From positions 1 to 45,883 of the forward strand of contig JAFLTJ010000009.1 of NCBI GenBank assembly GCA_022510465.1: a DNA stretch of 45,883 nt, in the 5' to 3' direction. Positions 34,179 through 41,293 of this stretch are shown piece after piece. The position numbers and the translations under genes were made by a program. Each line of letters begins with the position of its first letter. The stretch's first letter is position 1. The notes beneath the pieces are model-generated. The model was not told the origin of the DNA. It did not search any database and saw only the letters and a list, made by a program, of their open reading frames with translations. The DNA comes from Muribaculaceae bacterium (GTDB lineage Bacteria; Bacteroidota; Bacteroidia; Bacteroidales; Muribaculaceae).

Positions 34179-36665
34179 TTATTTTGATAATATTGTAACA
34201 TCATCGCCCCTTAAACCCGGCGAGGTAACGCTTACCGTAATTTCTCCGGGGGTAGCGGTTGGAGCAACAATGAGCAGCGCGCGCCCGTTGAATGCTTTCC
34301 GCGAGTGACTTTTAAACGATTCTATTGACGTAGGGTCGCCGTTATCTGTTCCCGCATTTACTCCCGCGCCCTCAACCATGAAAGTCAACCTATTGCTCGC
34401 CAACGGACATTCAACCCCGTTCTCATCGACTACACGCGCCGTGATGTAACAAAGGTCACGCGGACCGGCCTCGATAACGGCTCGGTCGGCCTCCAGAACT
34501 ACTTTGGCAGGTACGCCGGCTGTCACGACGCTGTCACGGGATACCTCCCGGCTGCCGTTGCGGGCAATCGCCATAAGTGTTCCCGGCTCCCATTTCACAT
34601 TCCAGCGGGCATGCCTGCGGGTAGGCGTTTTGGCCGACGTGCCTATCAATCTCCCGTTCAGATACAGGTCAACCGCCGTGGCATTATTGTAATAAGCCAT
34701 AACCTCTACACTGTCGCCGGGCGCATAATTCCAGTGAGGCAGAAGGTGTAAAACCGGCTCCTCGGGGCGCCATTCCGACTTGTAGAAATAGTATATATCC
34801 TTAGGAAATCCGGCGAGGTCAACTATACCGAAATAGGAGCTACGGGCCGGCCACGGATATGGCGTCGGCTCCCCGATATAATCAAACCCTGTCCAGACAA
34901 ACTGCCCCATTATAAAGTCACTGTTCATCACGATAGCCATCGTTTCTTCGTCGGTAGAGCCCCACGGAACCCGGCAGTTGCCATACGACGAGCATGCGTA
35001 TGATTCATCATAAAACGGCAGGTCCCACCGCTGGGGCCACACCATCAGCGAATCAATCGGACCGCGATAATATCCTCTGGTCATCAACGACGACACGCTC
35101 TCGGTTACAACAAACGGCCGCCCGGGGAAATTATTCGGAACATCGGCAAACTGCGCGTCATGGTAGTTAAATCCTATAATATCTAAAGTTCCCGGCCTGA
35201 ACAGGTTGTTGCTTTTGTTTGGGTGGTTGCACCCTGCAGTTACAGGTCGGTCGGGGTCTATGCTGCGGGTTAAATCGGCAAGATGGCGCGCCACTGCCGC
35301 GTTAAGATTGGTCATCGCTGTATCGGCCGGAGCATCGTTGAGCGGCGGGAAATTGAGTATCATATTGGCCTGCGCAGCTGTAAGTGTATCGGCCGACGCC
35401 TTATGGCCCTGTTCAAGCACTTCATTTCCTATGCTCCACATAATCACCGAGGGATGATTGCGGTCGCGTTTAATCTGGTCGGTCATATCCTTCACGTGCC
35501 ACCGGTCAAAATAACGGGCATAATCATGGGCCGTCTTTTTCAGACGCCACATGTCAAATGTCTCATCCATAACCATTATCCCCATCGAATCACACAGCTC
35601 AAGCAACACTCGCGATGGCGGATTGTGGGAGCAGCGCACCGCGTTAACCCCCATATCTTTCATAATCTCAAGTTGCCGTTCAATTGACCGACGGCGGGCT
35701 GCAGCCCCCAATGCGCCTGCATCATGATGCAGACACACGCCGTTAAGCTTCATCGGCTTGCCATTGAGCGAAAAGCCATTGACCGCATCAAAGACTGTGG
35801 TTTTGAACCCTACAGTCGTCTCGTATGCGTCACATTCGCCGTCATCGCAAGCTATCCCCACTCTGAATTTATACAATTCAGGCGATTCGATATCCCACAG
35901 CCGCCGATTGTCAATCCGCCCCTCAATAAGATGGGCAACCGTATCTCCGGCTGCAATTCTACCTGTCTCCACCCTCGACGGCAAACTTACGCCATCGGGG
36001 TCTATGGGCGTAACTGTCACGGTGTACTCTCGATTGTGCTTTCCGGCGTTAACTATCGTTGTCTCTATGGTGTAATCGCCTTTCGCCGATTTTTGTCGGA
36101 AATGAAGTCCCCACAAGGGTATATGCAGTTCATTTACTCTATGAAGACGAACATCGCGATATATGCCACAACCCGAATACCACCGGGAATTGGGTTGCTC
36201 CGTATTGTCCACTCTGACAGCTATCAGATTCTTCCCGGGATGCAACGCCGACGTAATATCCACATTGAACGGAGCATATCCGTAGGGGCGTGTACACAGC
36301 GAATCTCCGTTGACAAACAGGGTCGAATTCATATAAACACCGTCAAAATCAAGGATAATGCGCTTGTCAATATCCCCGTCGCCAACAGTAAGCCACTTGC
36401 GATACCACCCCATACCGCCGGGAAGCGCACCGCCGGCCGTGCCCGACGGATTCTCGGGGCTGAACTCACCCTCGATAGCCCAATCATGAGGAAGGTCTAC
36501 CACTCGCCACATTCTGTCATCATAGTCGGGCCGGGCCGCGCTGTTATCATCAATGAGAGCAAAGCGCCATCCGTCATTGAACAGCTGTTCGCGACCGGGT
36601 CGGCTATCAGCCATTGCCAATTTAAAAATTGCCGTCAAAAGCACAAAAACGAGACAACGTTTCAT
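34179..36665 (-). CDS. GH2-family glycosidase (beta-galactosidase-like)
   Basis: An 828-residue exported glycosidase (signal to about LAMADS). The order is GH2 sugar-binding domain (FNDGWRF, DLPHDWAIEG), Ig-like domain (about 180-290) and TIM barrel (FSLNGKPMKLNGVCLHHDAG). Acid/base Glu415 is in SIGNEV and the probable nucleophile Glu522 in VVTESV. Ig-like C-terminal domains follow. Substrate could be a beta-galactoside or beta-glucuronide; sequence alone does not decide. Unusually, its ATG overlaps the stop of the ADP-ribosylglycohydrolase-like gene by 4 nt, tying it to the operon upstream. Confidence 0.9.
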   Translation of the reverse strand: MKRCLVFVLLTAIFKLAMADSRPGREQLFNDGWRFALIDDNSAARPDYDDRMWRVVDLPHDWAIEGEFSPENPSGTAGGALPGGMGWYRKWLTVGDGDIDKRIILDFDGVYMNSTLFVNGDSLCTRPYGYAPFNVDITSALHPGKNLIAVRVDNTEQPNSRWYSGCGIYRDVRLHRVNELHIPLWGLHFRQKSAKGDYTIETTIVNAGKHNREYTVTVTPIDPDGVSLPSRVETGRIAAGDTVAHLIEGRIDNRRLWDIESPELYKFRVGIACDDGECDAYETTVGFKTTVFDAVNGFSLNGKPMKLNGVCLHHDAGALGAAARRRSIERQLEIMKDMGVNAVRCSHNPPSRVLLELCDSMGIMVMDETFDMWRLKKTAHDYARYFDRWHVKDMTDQIKRDRNHPSVIMWSIGNEVLEQGHKASADTLTAAQANMILNFPPLNDAPADTAMTNLNAAVARHLADLTRSIDPDRPVTAGCNHPNKSNNLFRPGTLDIIGFNYHDAQFADVPNNFPGRPFVVTESVSSLMTRGYYRGPIDSLMVWPQRWDLPFYDESYACSSYGNCRVPWGSTDEETMAIVMNSDFIMGQFVWTGFDYIGEPTPYPWPARSSYFGIVDLAGFPKDIYYFYKSEWRPEEPVLHLLPHWNYAPGDSVEVMAYYNNATAVDLYLNGRLIGTSAKTPTRRHARWNVKWEPGTLMAIARNGSREVSRDSVVTAGVPAKVVLEADRAVIEAGPRDLCYITARVVDENGVECPLASNRLTFMVEGAGVNAGTDNGDPTSIESFKSHSRKAFNGRALLIVAPTATPGEITVSVTSPGLRGDDVTILSK

Positions 36666-37819
36666 TCTATTTCAATATTTTTAATTTCCGATACATTGGC
36701 ACTGTCAAAAGCAAGTTGAAGCATTTTATCGAAAGCCCAGTCTTTGGGCTTTTCTTCTGATTGTTGAACGTCACAAATCATAAAGCCCTTGAGGTGTGGT
36801 TTTATCCTAAAACGGCCAAGAACGCAAAAACTTCGATAACAATAGAACCATCCGTCGTCGAGATACAAGCCGTATCGATTATCCCAGTCAGGATAAAACG
36901 CAACTTTAATTTTCCCATAGCTTGATGGTCCAATCACAAGCGAATTAAATTTGCTGTGAATGGGAGTGTACGTATGTCGTTCTACATTTGTTAAAGCACT
37001 ATTCTTAGGGAAGAATAACTTATTGCTGCGATAAAAATCTATGATACCCGAACATTCATCAGGATATAATTCCTTTATTTTTCGCGGAATATCCAGCACG
37101 ATATGAGTATCTGATTGGAAACGCTTCTTTGTGAAATAATAAAAACAACCATAAAATGCTTCGGCGATAAGTCCTGTTAACGAAGCTAATTGTCGTGTAT
37201 TGGAATTCGGATACCGCACAGCGTTATGAATTGCACTGCCGAAATCGAAAGAATTATAGAAGCAATCCCACGCTCGCATAAGCAAACATAATGTCGTGTC
37301 TTGCTCTTTCCAATTCCAACTTTTTCTAATCATCGAAAACACATCGGGAAGTTCCTTATACACTTCATCCTTTGTTTTGCCTTGTCGCAATAGATTTATC
37401 ATTTGGGGAAGCAACATTCGCGCGTATCCCTCCTCTTTGTCTGTTGATTGGTCGATTGCTACAATCCACGAATTTCCATCACGACCATCTGTAAAGTAAC
37501 CCATCGTAGCCAAGCGATTAAGCAACATTCCGGAGGTTACATAGGAATATCTGAAAGCATTGTCGCAAGTCCATGCTTGAGCTTGAGAGCTTATGCAAAG
37601 TTGGTCGTGATAAATATCTTTAAAATATTTATTGATTAAGTCTCTTGAAATATCCGGGGTTAAATTTGGTTGCCTCCTTGATATAAGTGCATAAGTTGCG
37701 ATTACCGAAAGGCCATACTCGGAGAGAGTGGCTTCCTTGTCAAAAAGTTGTTTATAAAATACCTCCGGCCTGTGTTGGTAAGTAGCTGCAGCGAGGTCTC
37801 CAAAAATTCCGCCTATCAT
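36662..37819 (-). CDS. ADP-ribosylglycohydrolase-like protein with altered metal site
   Basis: A 385-residue cytoplasmic protein. The start MIGGIFGDLAAATY matches the GAIxGDxxGS opening of the ARH family, and TLSEYGLSVIATYALI lines up with the usual TDDTxLTxAxAxAL segment. TGLIAEAFYG (about 215-224) matches the GAIAGAYYG helix. Where active ARH enzymes have DDT and DxDT magnesium ligands, this protein has EYG (34-36) and NSNT (205-208), so catalysis is doubtful. The C-terminal ~140 residues are unfamiliar and rich in aromatic strands. It lies after the RSH-like HD gene (117-nt gap) and overlaps GH2. Family call is moderately sure; loss of activity is inference. Confidence 0.65.
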   Translation of the reverse strand: MIGGIFGDLAAATYQHRPEVFYKQLFDKEATLSEYGLSVIATYALISRRQPNLTPDISRDLINKYFKDIYHDQLCISSQAQAWTCDNAFRYSYVTSGMLLNRLATMGYFTDGRDGNSWIVAIDQSTDKEEGYARMLLPQMINLLRQGKTKDEVYKELPDVFSMIRKSWNWKEQDTTLCLLMRAWDCFYNSFDFGSAIHNAVRYPNSNTRQLASLTGLIAEAFYGCFYYFTKKRFQSDTHIVLDIPRKIKELYPDECSGIIDFYRSNKLFFPKNSALTNVERHTYTPIHSKFNSLVIGPSSYGKIKVAFYPDWDNRYGLYLDDGWFYCYRSFCVLGRFRIKPHLKGFMICDVQQSEEKPKDWAFDKMLQLAFDSANVSEIKNIEIE

Positions 37820-37936
37820 TATTTTTCGTTATTAGATTGTGTTGGCACCGGTTTCTCATCGTCAATAGATGGTTCCTTATTTTAGATATTTCATTGGATT
37901 CCGGGGGAAAATATATGTAGCTATAGAAATAACGTT

Positions 37937-38407
37937 TTATGATTTTAGAAAGCGAAGGGCTTTGAGATATTTTGTGAAGCGAGCAGCCATACTCGGTGAA
38001 ACCTCATCAAGACGCATTACGTCGAGATTGTCTTCAAGGTCGTGGATTTTCACTATACGACCTATAGGATTCACTTTGGCGCGAGCTACAAAATCTTCGT
38101 AGCTTTCCCCCTCCTTTTTGGTCACGGAGAGAATAGCGTCAACGACGTGTTGCGGAAAACCCTCGCTCAAAAGATATTCGGGAGTAACATCGGTGTCCTC
38201 AATAGTGTCATGAAGCAGAGCGACAACCTTTAGCTCGGCGACGTTTATCGAGCCAATTGTTTCATCATTCGCCGAGCAACGCATAGCGACGCGCATAGGA
38301 TGTTGAAAGTAAGCGCAACCCATCTTGTCACGCTGGCTTTGATGCTTGGTTACGCAGATAAGCGCAGCCTTGTCGAGCAATTTAGCGTAATCTTCTTTAT
38401 TCATCAT
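37937..38407 (-). CDS. RSH-like HD-domain hydrolase (small alarmone hydrolase type)
   Basis: A 156-residue single HD domain. Motifs in order: KHQSQRDKMGCAYFQHPMRVA (His22, His36), ALLHDTIEDTDVT (His66-Asp67, Glu70-Asp71), VTKKEGESYEDFV and VKIHDLEDNLD (Asp123, Asn127). They follow the hydrolase half of RelA/SpoT and the stand-alone Mesh1-like enzymes that remove 3'-pyrophosphate from ppGpp or 2'-phosphate from NADPH. No synthetase or TGS domain. Two adjacent ATGs allow start at 38407 or 38404. The start is overlapped by 11 nt by a 42-codon small ORF, suggesting coupled translation. Confidence 0.8.
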   Translation of the reverse strand: MMNKEDYAKLLDKAALICVTKHQSQRDKMGCAYFQHPMRVAMRCSANDETIGSINVAELKVVALLHDTIEDTDVTPEYLLSEGFPQHVVDAILSVTKKEGESYEDFVARAKVNPIGRIVKIHDLEDNLDVMRLDEVSPSMAARFTKYLKALRFLKS

Positions 38408-38525
38408 TTACAGTTTTTTCGGTCCATAGTACAGATGTAGCCCCAGCGGCTAAGTTAAGTTCCTTTTCTTGAGAAACGGGGTTACGGAAAGCCTCATGTT
38501 GCAGATGATACTGAAAGTCTTTCAT
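38397..38525 (-). CDS. small ORF (42 residues) coupled to the HD hydrolase gene
   Basis: An ATG at 38525 opens 42 codons ending in TAA at 38397-38399, overlapping the HD gene start by 11 nt. The product begins MKDFQYHLQHEAFRNP and ends SVLWTEKTVNDE; it has no signal peptide or membrane segment and is unknown to me. It lies immediately behind a promoter -7 element, so it is the first reading frame of the transcript. Possible roles are a regulatory partner or a leader peptide for coupling. Short length keeps confidence moderate. Confidence 0.5.
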   Translation of the reverse strand: MKDFQYHLQHEAFRNPVSQEKELNLAAGATSVLWTEKTVNDE

Positions 38526-38531
38526 AATTAA

Positions 38532-38552
38532 CGATATCATATCGCAAAGTTA
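38532..38552 (-). promoter_or_regulatory. promoter and operator-like dyad for the small ORF-HD-ARH operon
   Basis: TAACTTTG on the minus strand (38545-38552) is a perfect -7 element. Directly downstream, CGATAT-c-ATATCG (38532-38544) is a perfect 6-bp dyad over the expected start site, a good place for a repressor. The -33 spacing (CAAA at 575-578) is 22, looser than usual. Confidence 0.55.
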
Positions 38553-38613
38553 CGAAATTTTACAGAAAAACTGTCAAACGCCCGGTAAATAAAAGAGCGT
38601 GTAACACACTCCT

Positions 38614-38630
38614 CCCTCCGCCTCGCACCT
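38614..38630. repeat. 17-bp direct repeat, left copy
   Basis: CCC.CCGCCTCGCACCT here and at 39612-39628 (16 of 17 identical, 998 bp apart). The two copies bracket the A1S_2505-like gene and the KilA-N pseudogene. This copy continues into a small hairpin (GCACC...GGTGC, to about 38641). Confidence 0.6.
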
Positions 38631-38694
38631 TGGAGCGGGTGCCACCAACCCATCACAGCAACCCGTCATTTTTATATTGAGCCCAATAATGCGT

Positions 38695-38725
38695 TTTGTT
38701 TTTCAAAATATTTGCATTATTTTTG
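38695..38725 (+). promoter_or_regulatory. promoter of the A1S_2505-like gene
   Basis: TTTG (38695-38698), 19 nt, TATTTTTG (38718-38725): a full consensus. The start near 38732 gives about a 32-nt leader. TTTGCATTAT is repeated in tandem across the -7 region (711-720 and 722-731), a possible operator. Confidence 0.8.
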
Positions 38726-38763
38726 CATTATGAATCTGATTTACGACAACTTAGACCAAATAT

Positions 38764-39159
38764 ATGAATGCAATGCGTATTTCCTCTAATTGGATAACCG
38801 AATTAGCTCCGAATGAGGTTTTCGTTTTCGGAAGTAATTTGGAAGGGAGACATTGTAGCGGTGCGGCCAGATTGGCATTCACAAAATTTGGAGCGGCATG
38901 GGGTAACGGCGTAGGGATGTGCGGTCAGTCTTATGCAATTCCAACAATGCAGGGCGGAGTCCTATCTATAAAACCTTATGTTGATGATTTTCTGATATTT
39001 GCATTAAACAATAAGCACCTCACGTTTTTAGTAACAGAGATTGGATGTGGTATCGCCGGATTTACGCCTCGGGATATTGCGCCACTGTTCCGCATGGTTG
39101 TCGACCGAAATATCCAAAACGTATATCTGCCCGAAAGCTTCTACAACTATTACAAATGA
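38764..39159 (+). CDS. A1S_2505-type phage-associated macro-like protein
   Basis: A 131-residue protein. EVFVFGSNLEGRHCSGAARL (about residues 19-38), FGAAWGNGVGMCGQSYAIPT and LVTEIGCGIAGFTPRDIAPLF are hallmarks of a small family seen in phages and bacteria and annotated as A1S_2505-like. The GSN...G.H..GAA loop and the G-rich second loop resemble macrodomain ADP-ribose-binding loops. Function is unproven. Its stop overlaps the start of a KilA-N gene remnant (ATGA), itself a phage-type gene. A second in-frame Met (38773) is an alternative start. Confidence 0.75.
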   Translation: MNAMRISSNWITELAPNEVFVFGSNLEGRHCSGAARLAFTKFGAAWGNGVGMCGQSYAIPTMQGGVLSIKPYVDDFLIFALNNKHLTFLVTEIGCGIAGFTPRDIAPLFRMVVDRNIQNVYLPESFYNYYK

Positions 39160-39442
39160 TGGCTAAACTCATTGTTCAAAATACACCTGTAACCATTCTC
39201 TCTCAGAATGAGCAAGATTATATCTCCCTAACTGATATGAAGATGGCGATAATCGTTCAGCTGATATTATAAAGAATTGGCTAAGAAACAGATATACAAT
39301 TGAATTTCTTGGGACTTGGGGAATTATACATAACCCCAATTTTAAAGTGGTCGAATTTGATCACTTTAGGATGTCTGCAGGTTTACCCTCTTTTGTTTTA
39401 AGTGCTACTGAGTGGATTGAAAAAACGATTCGCAAATGTTAA
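39156..39442 (+). pseudogene. KilA-N domain protein, frameshifted and truncated
   Basis: Frame 1 from 39156 reads MMAKLIVQNTPVTILSQNEQ and then DYISLTDM, and stops at 39272. From about 39240 the other frame continues the same domain (DGDNRSADIIKNWLRN, IEFLGTWGIIHNPNF, VVEFDHFRMSAGLPSFVLS, TEWIEKT) up to a stop at 39440-39442. Intact KilA-N proteins run on (usually TNAIG...), so the gene carries a frameshift with a short deletion near 39240 and has lost its C-terminus at about 39426. KilA-N domains bind DNA and occur in phage and mobile-element proteins. Confidence 0.8.
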
Positions 39443-39611
39443 TAACGAATCTTGCCGACCGACCTCTTTAAGTTTGCTCAAATGGAGCGGACAGAGAACT
39501 TGATGGTGTTGCCCACATTCATCATTCCGAGATAGCGCGGCGGAGCCGCAACAAGCTCGATAACCGTGTATGAGCTCGCCCAAACGAGCGACGTGCCCGG
39601 GTCAGCCGCCA
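39443..39611. other. degraded segment with a coding-like minus-strand fragment
   Basis: Next to the KilA-N break, GATTCG (39427-39432) and CGAATC (39446-39451) form a small inverted repeat. On the minus strand a frame without start runs from about 39605 to a TGA at 39478, with the coding-like end VIELVAAPPRYLGMMNVGNT followed by IKFSV. It looks like the C-terminal remnant of a lost gene whose identity I cannot name. Confidence 0.35.
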
Positions 39612-39628
39612 CCCACCGCCTCGCACCT
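39612..39628. repeat. 17-bp direct repeat, right copy
   Basis: Matches 38614-38630. The preceding bases CGCCACCCACCGC (39607-39619) are also shared with the flank of palindromic repeat copy 1 (20469-20481), so this may be the remnant of a fourth copy that lost its palindromic core. Confidence 0.5.
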
Positions 39629-39674
39629 GAACTGCACCCCAAAAGTTAGACATAAACTTTTGAAGTGTAGTTCA
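39628..39674. mobile_element. 47-bp inverted repeat resembling joined IS ends
   Basis: TGAACTGCACCCCAAAAGTT (39628-39647) and, inverted, TGAACTACACTTCAAAAGTT (39655-39674) match at 17 of 20 positions and flank only 7 nt. The sequence resembles IS3-type terminal repeats with AAAAGTTAGACA. It may be an IS with its inside deleted or a very short non-autonomous element. No transposase is near. Confidence 0.45.
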
Positions 39675-39727
39675 GAAAAAGATAAGTTTTGAATTAAAAA
39701 TATTAAAAATATAAGCAGGCTATCTTA

Positions 39728-40234
39728 CTATTTTGATCGTGTATATCGTGTATATAATGCAGAAGCGGGACCCTCAAAGTTTAGCATCATTCCGTCATTG
39801 TATGGATATTTACAAATAGGGAAGTTGCTACCACTTTTAAGTGATAAATATAGCTTATCATTCGCTATATCGTAAGTCATTTCGGAAGTTTGTTGAGTAT
39901 CTGATTTGATGAAATAAATTCTATCACCCTTCATGTAATAACTATAGGGAATCCCAATTTCAAATCCACCTCCTCCGCCGGCAGTTGAACCTTCAATACC
40001 CAAACCTACATCAACTTTAGATTCATCAATAAAATGTAGTGCTATATATGTTATTGCAAAATTAGCATTTGGAATAGAAGCATTAATATCATATTTCCAG
40101 TCGCCTATAATTTCTTTGTTCCATCCCGCTTCATTTTCAAGTTCATCGGAATCGTTATTTTCACTACAAGAAGAGAAAATCATGGGAAATGCCAGCAGAC
40201 ACATCGCTAAGTAACATAAGATAATCTTTTTCAT
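39728..40234 (-). CDS. small lipoprotein, lipocalin-like
   Basis: A 168-residue lipoprotein with lipobox IFSSCSE (Cys23) and an Asn/Asp/Glu-rich linker. It then has about eight short beta strands beginning with IIGDWKYD, as in the lipocalin-like proteins common in Bacteroides. A Gly-rich loop (AGGGGGFEIG) lies near residue 85. Function unknown. It stands behind a perfect promoter with a long structured leader. A 79-codon frame across the leader and gene start (40164-40403) is judged non-coding. Confidence 0.7.
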   Translation of the reverse strand: MKKIILCYLAMCLLAFPMIFSSCSENNDSDELENEAGWNKEIIGDWKYDINASIPNANFAITYIALHFIDESKVDVGLGIEGSTAGGGGGFEIGIPYSYYMKGDRIYFIKSDTQQTSEMTYDIANDKLYLSLKSGSNFPICKYPYNDGMMLNFEGPASALYTRYTRSK

Positions 40235-40489
40235 GCCTAAAAATAGTATTAGGTGGTCTTACAGCCCTTCGACCATTAATTGAATAAGAAACGTGGACTG
40301 AATTGCCACATCCCCAAGTGATGGTCCTGAGAAAACCTGAATGCTGAGATATGAAACAGTAGCCCACGCTATAGCGCGAGAACCGTCTTGTTACCTCTTG
40401 CATTCGTCGAAAATTTCTCAGGTTTTCACTTGCAAGATAAGCAAAACGCTTCTTCTTTTAATTAGTATGTCGTGTCATTCTGCAGATTG
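40235..40489 (-). promoter_or_regulatory. structured 250-nt leader with two competing stems
   Basis: In the RNA a 13-nt element AAAACCTGAGAAA (from 40414-40426) can pair with TCAGGTTTTCTCAGG (from 40326-40340) in two ways. In one, AAAACCTGA pairs with TCAGGTTTT; in the other, CCTGAGAAA pairs with TTTCTCAGG. Both are perfect 9-bp stems that share bases and exclude each other. Between them lies a 10-bp palindrome CGCTATAGCG (40367-40376). The arrangement looks like a bistable RNA switch; no known riboswitch class was recognised. Confidence 0.5.
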
Positions 40490-40495
40490 ACATCG

Positions 40496-40526
40496 CAAAT
40501 ATAGCAATTAATTGTTAATTACCAAA
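40496..40526 (-). promoter_or_regulatory. promoter of the lipoprotein gene
   Basis: On the minus strand TTTG (40523-40526), 19 nt, TATATTTG (40496-40503), a full consensus. The start near 40489 leaves a 250-nt leader. Confidence 0.85.
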
Positions 40527-40562
40527 AAATACTCCCGACGCCAGGAGCATTTACTATAATAT

Positions 40563-41225
40563 TTACTTTATTGACTTTTTCCATTTGGATGGGATTGTGT
40601 ATACTTTTCCATCTTTCTCGACAATATCTGGCATTATTGCTGACTTAAATCTTCGTAAATTTTTTATCATCAAAACCGGTTTCGTTCGATGATGCAGCAG
40701 ATTGTCTCTGATATCATTGCTGTAATTTGCCGGTGGAAAGTATGCTCGAATTCTAATATGAGGGAATCTCTTTTGTATCATTTCAATTGGAGGCACGAGA
40801 TCGCTGTCAGCGCTTACAAGGGCTACAATATCAGTAGAATTGACTAAACAATCTTCAATCATGCGCAATGAAATATTAACATCAGTCTTTTTTTCTTCCG
40901 GGCGCGAGATGCTGTAATTGCAATTAGGACAGTTAAATTGTTTATCGATATATTTGCCTTTAACAATCTCAAATTTATCTCCATTCAGCAATTTATTTGC
41001 GTTTAAGAATGCACTTTGTCTGCTATTCTTTTGTGGACTTAGCGGTGATGCCGTGAAATAGATAACTTTCGCAAGAAGCTGGTCTTCTCCAAGGAAGCTT
41101 TCACAAAGCTTAACCATATCTATCCAATAAAGGCCGTCCCATTCGGGATTAATCTTTTTAGTTCGTTTCAACCCAAAATAAAAATTGAAACCGTCAATAT
41201 AAAATGTTACTTTTTTCTTTTCCAT
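40563..41225 (-). CDS. NYN-domain (PIN-like) endoribonuclease
   Basis: A 220-residue cytoplasmic protein. FYIDGFNFYFGL (Asp11), EKKTDVNISLRMIED (Asp115) and ALVSADSDLVPPI (Asp140, Asp142) provide the acidic metal site of the NYN/LabA-like PIN nucleases. A CPNC pair (99, 102) precedes the second motif and might bind metal together with another ligand. The C-terminal ~50 residues are basic and could contact RNA. Intact active site suggests a working RNase. Its ATG lies 6 nt after the T run of an intrinsic terminator, so expression depends on read-through of its own leader. Confidence 0.85.
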   Translation of the reverse strand: MEKKKVTFYIDGFNFYFGLKRTKKINPEWDGLYWIDMVKLCESFLGEDQLLAKVIYFTASPLSPQKNSRQSAFLNANKLLNGDKFEIVKGKYIDKQFNCPNCNYSISRPEEKKTDVNISLRMIEDCLVNSTDIVALVSADSDLVPPIEMIQKRFPHIRIRAYFPPANYSNDIRDNLLHHRTKPVLMIKNLRRFKSAIMPDIVEKDGKVYTIPSKWKKSIK

Positions 41226-41287
41226 AGTATAAAAAAATGCCGCTCGTAAGCGGCCTTATCCCTACAAGAAAGTAGGGCGTTGCTTTT
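41226..41287 (-). promoter_or_regulatory. two-hairpin leader ending in a terminator at the NYN start codon
   Basis: Starting near 41287 the RNA forms hairpin 1 (CCCTAC/GTAGGG, loop 6 nt, 41260-41277) and hairpin 2 (GCCGCT/AGCGGC, loop 4 nt, 41239-41254), followed by A and seven T (41238-41231) and then the ATG at 41225. Hairpin 2 plus the T run is a textbook intrinsic terminator. The layout means either transcription attenuation of the NYN gene or an abundant ~55-nt RNA with occasional read-through. Confidence 0.65.
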
Positions 41288-41293
41288 GTGATG

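Noticed and set aside
37820-37936. Start-less frame ending PVPTQSNNEK before the ARH-like gene
   Set aside because: Only about 20 codons without a start; too short to call a gene remnant.
38730-38789. 19-codon upstream ORF overlapping the A1S_2505-like gene start
   Set aside because: The predicted transcription start (about 38732) falls at or after its ATG, so it is probably not in the mRNA.
40164-40403. 79-codon minus-strand ORF overlapping the lipoprotein start
   Set aside because: It runs through the structured leader and the signal-peptide codons in another frame, and the palindromes explain the sequence better.
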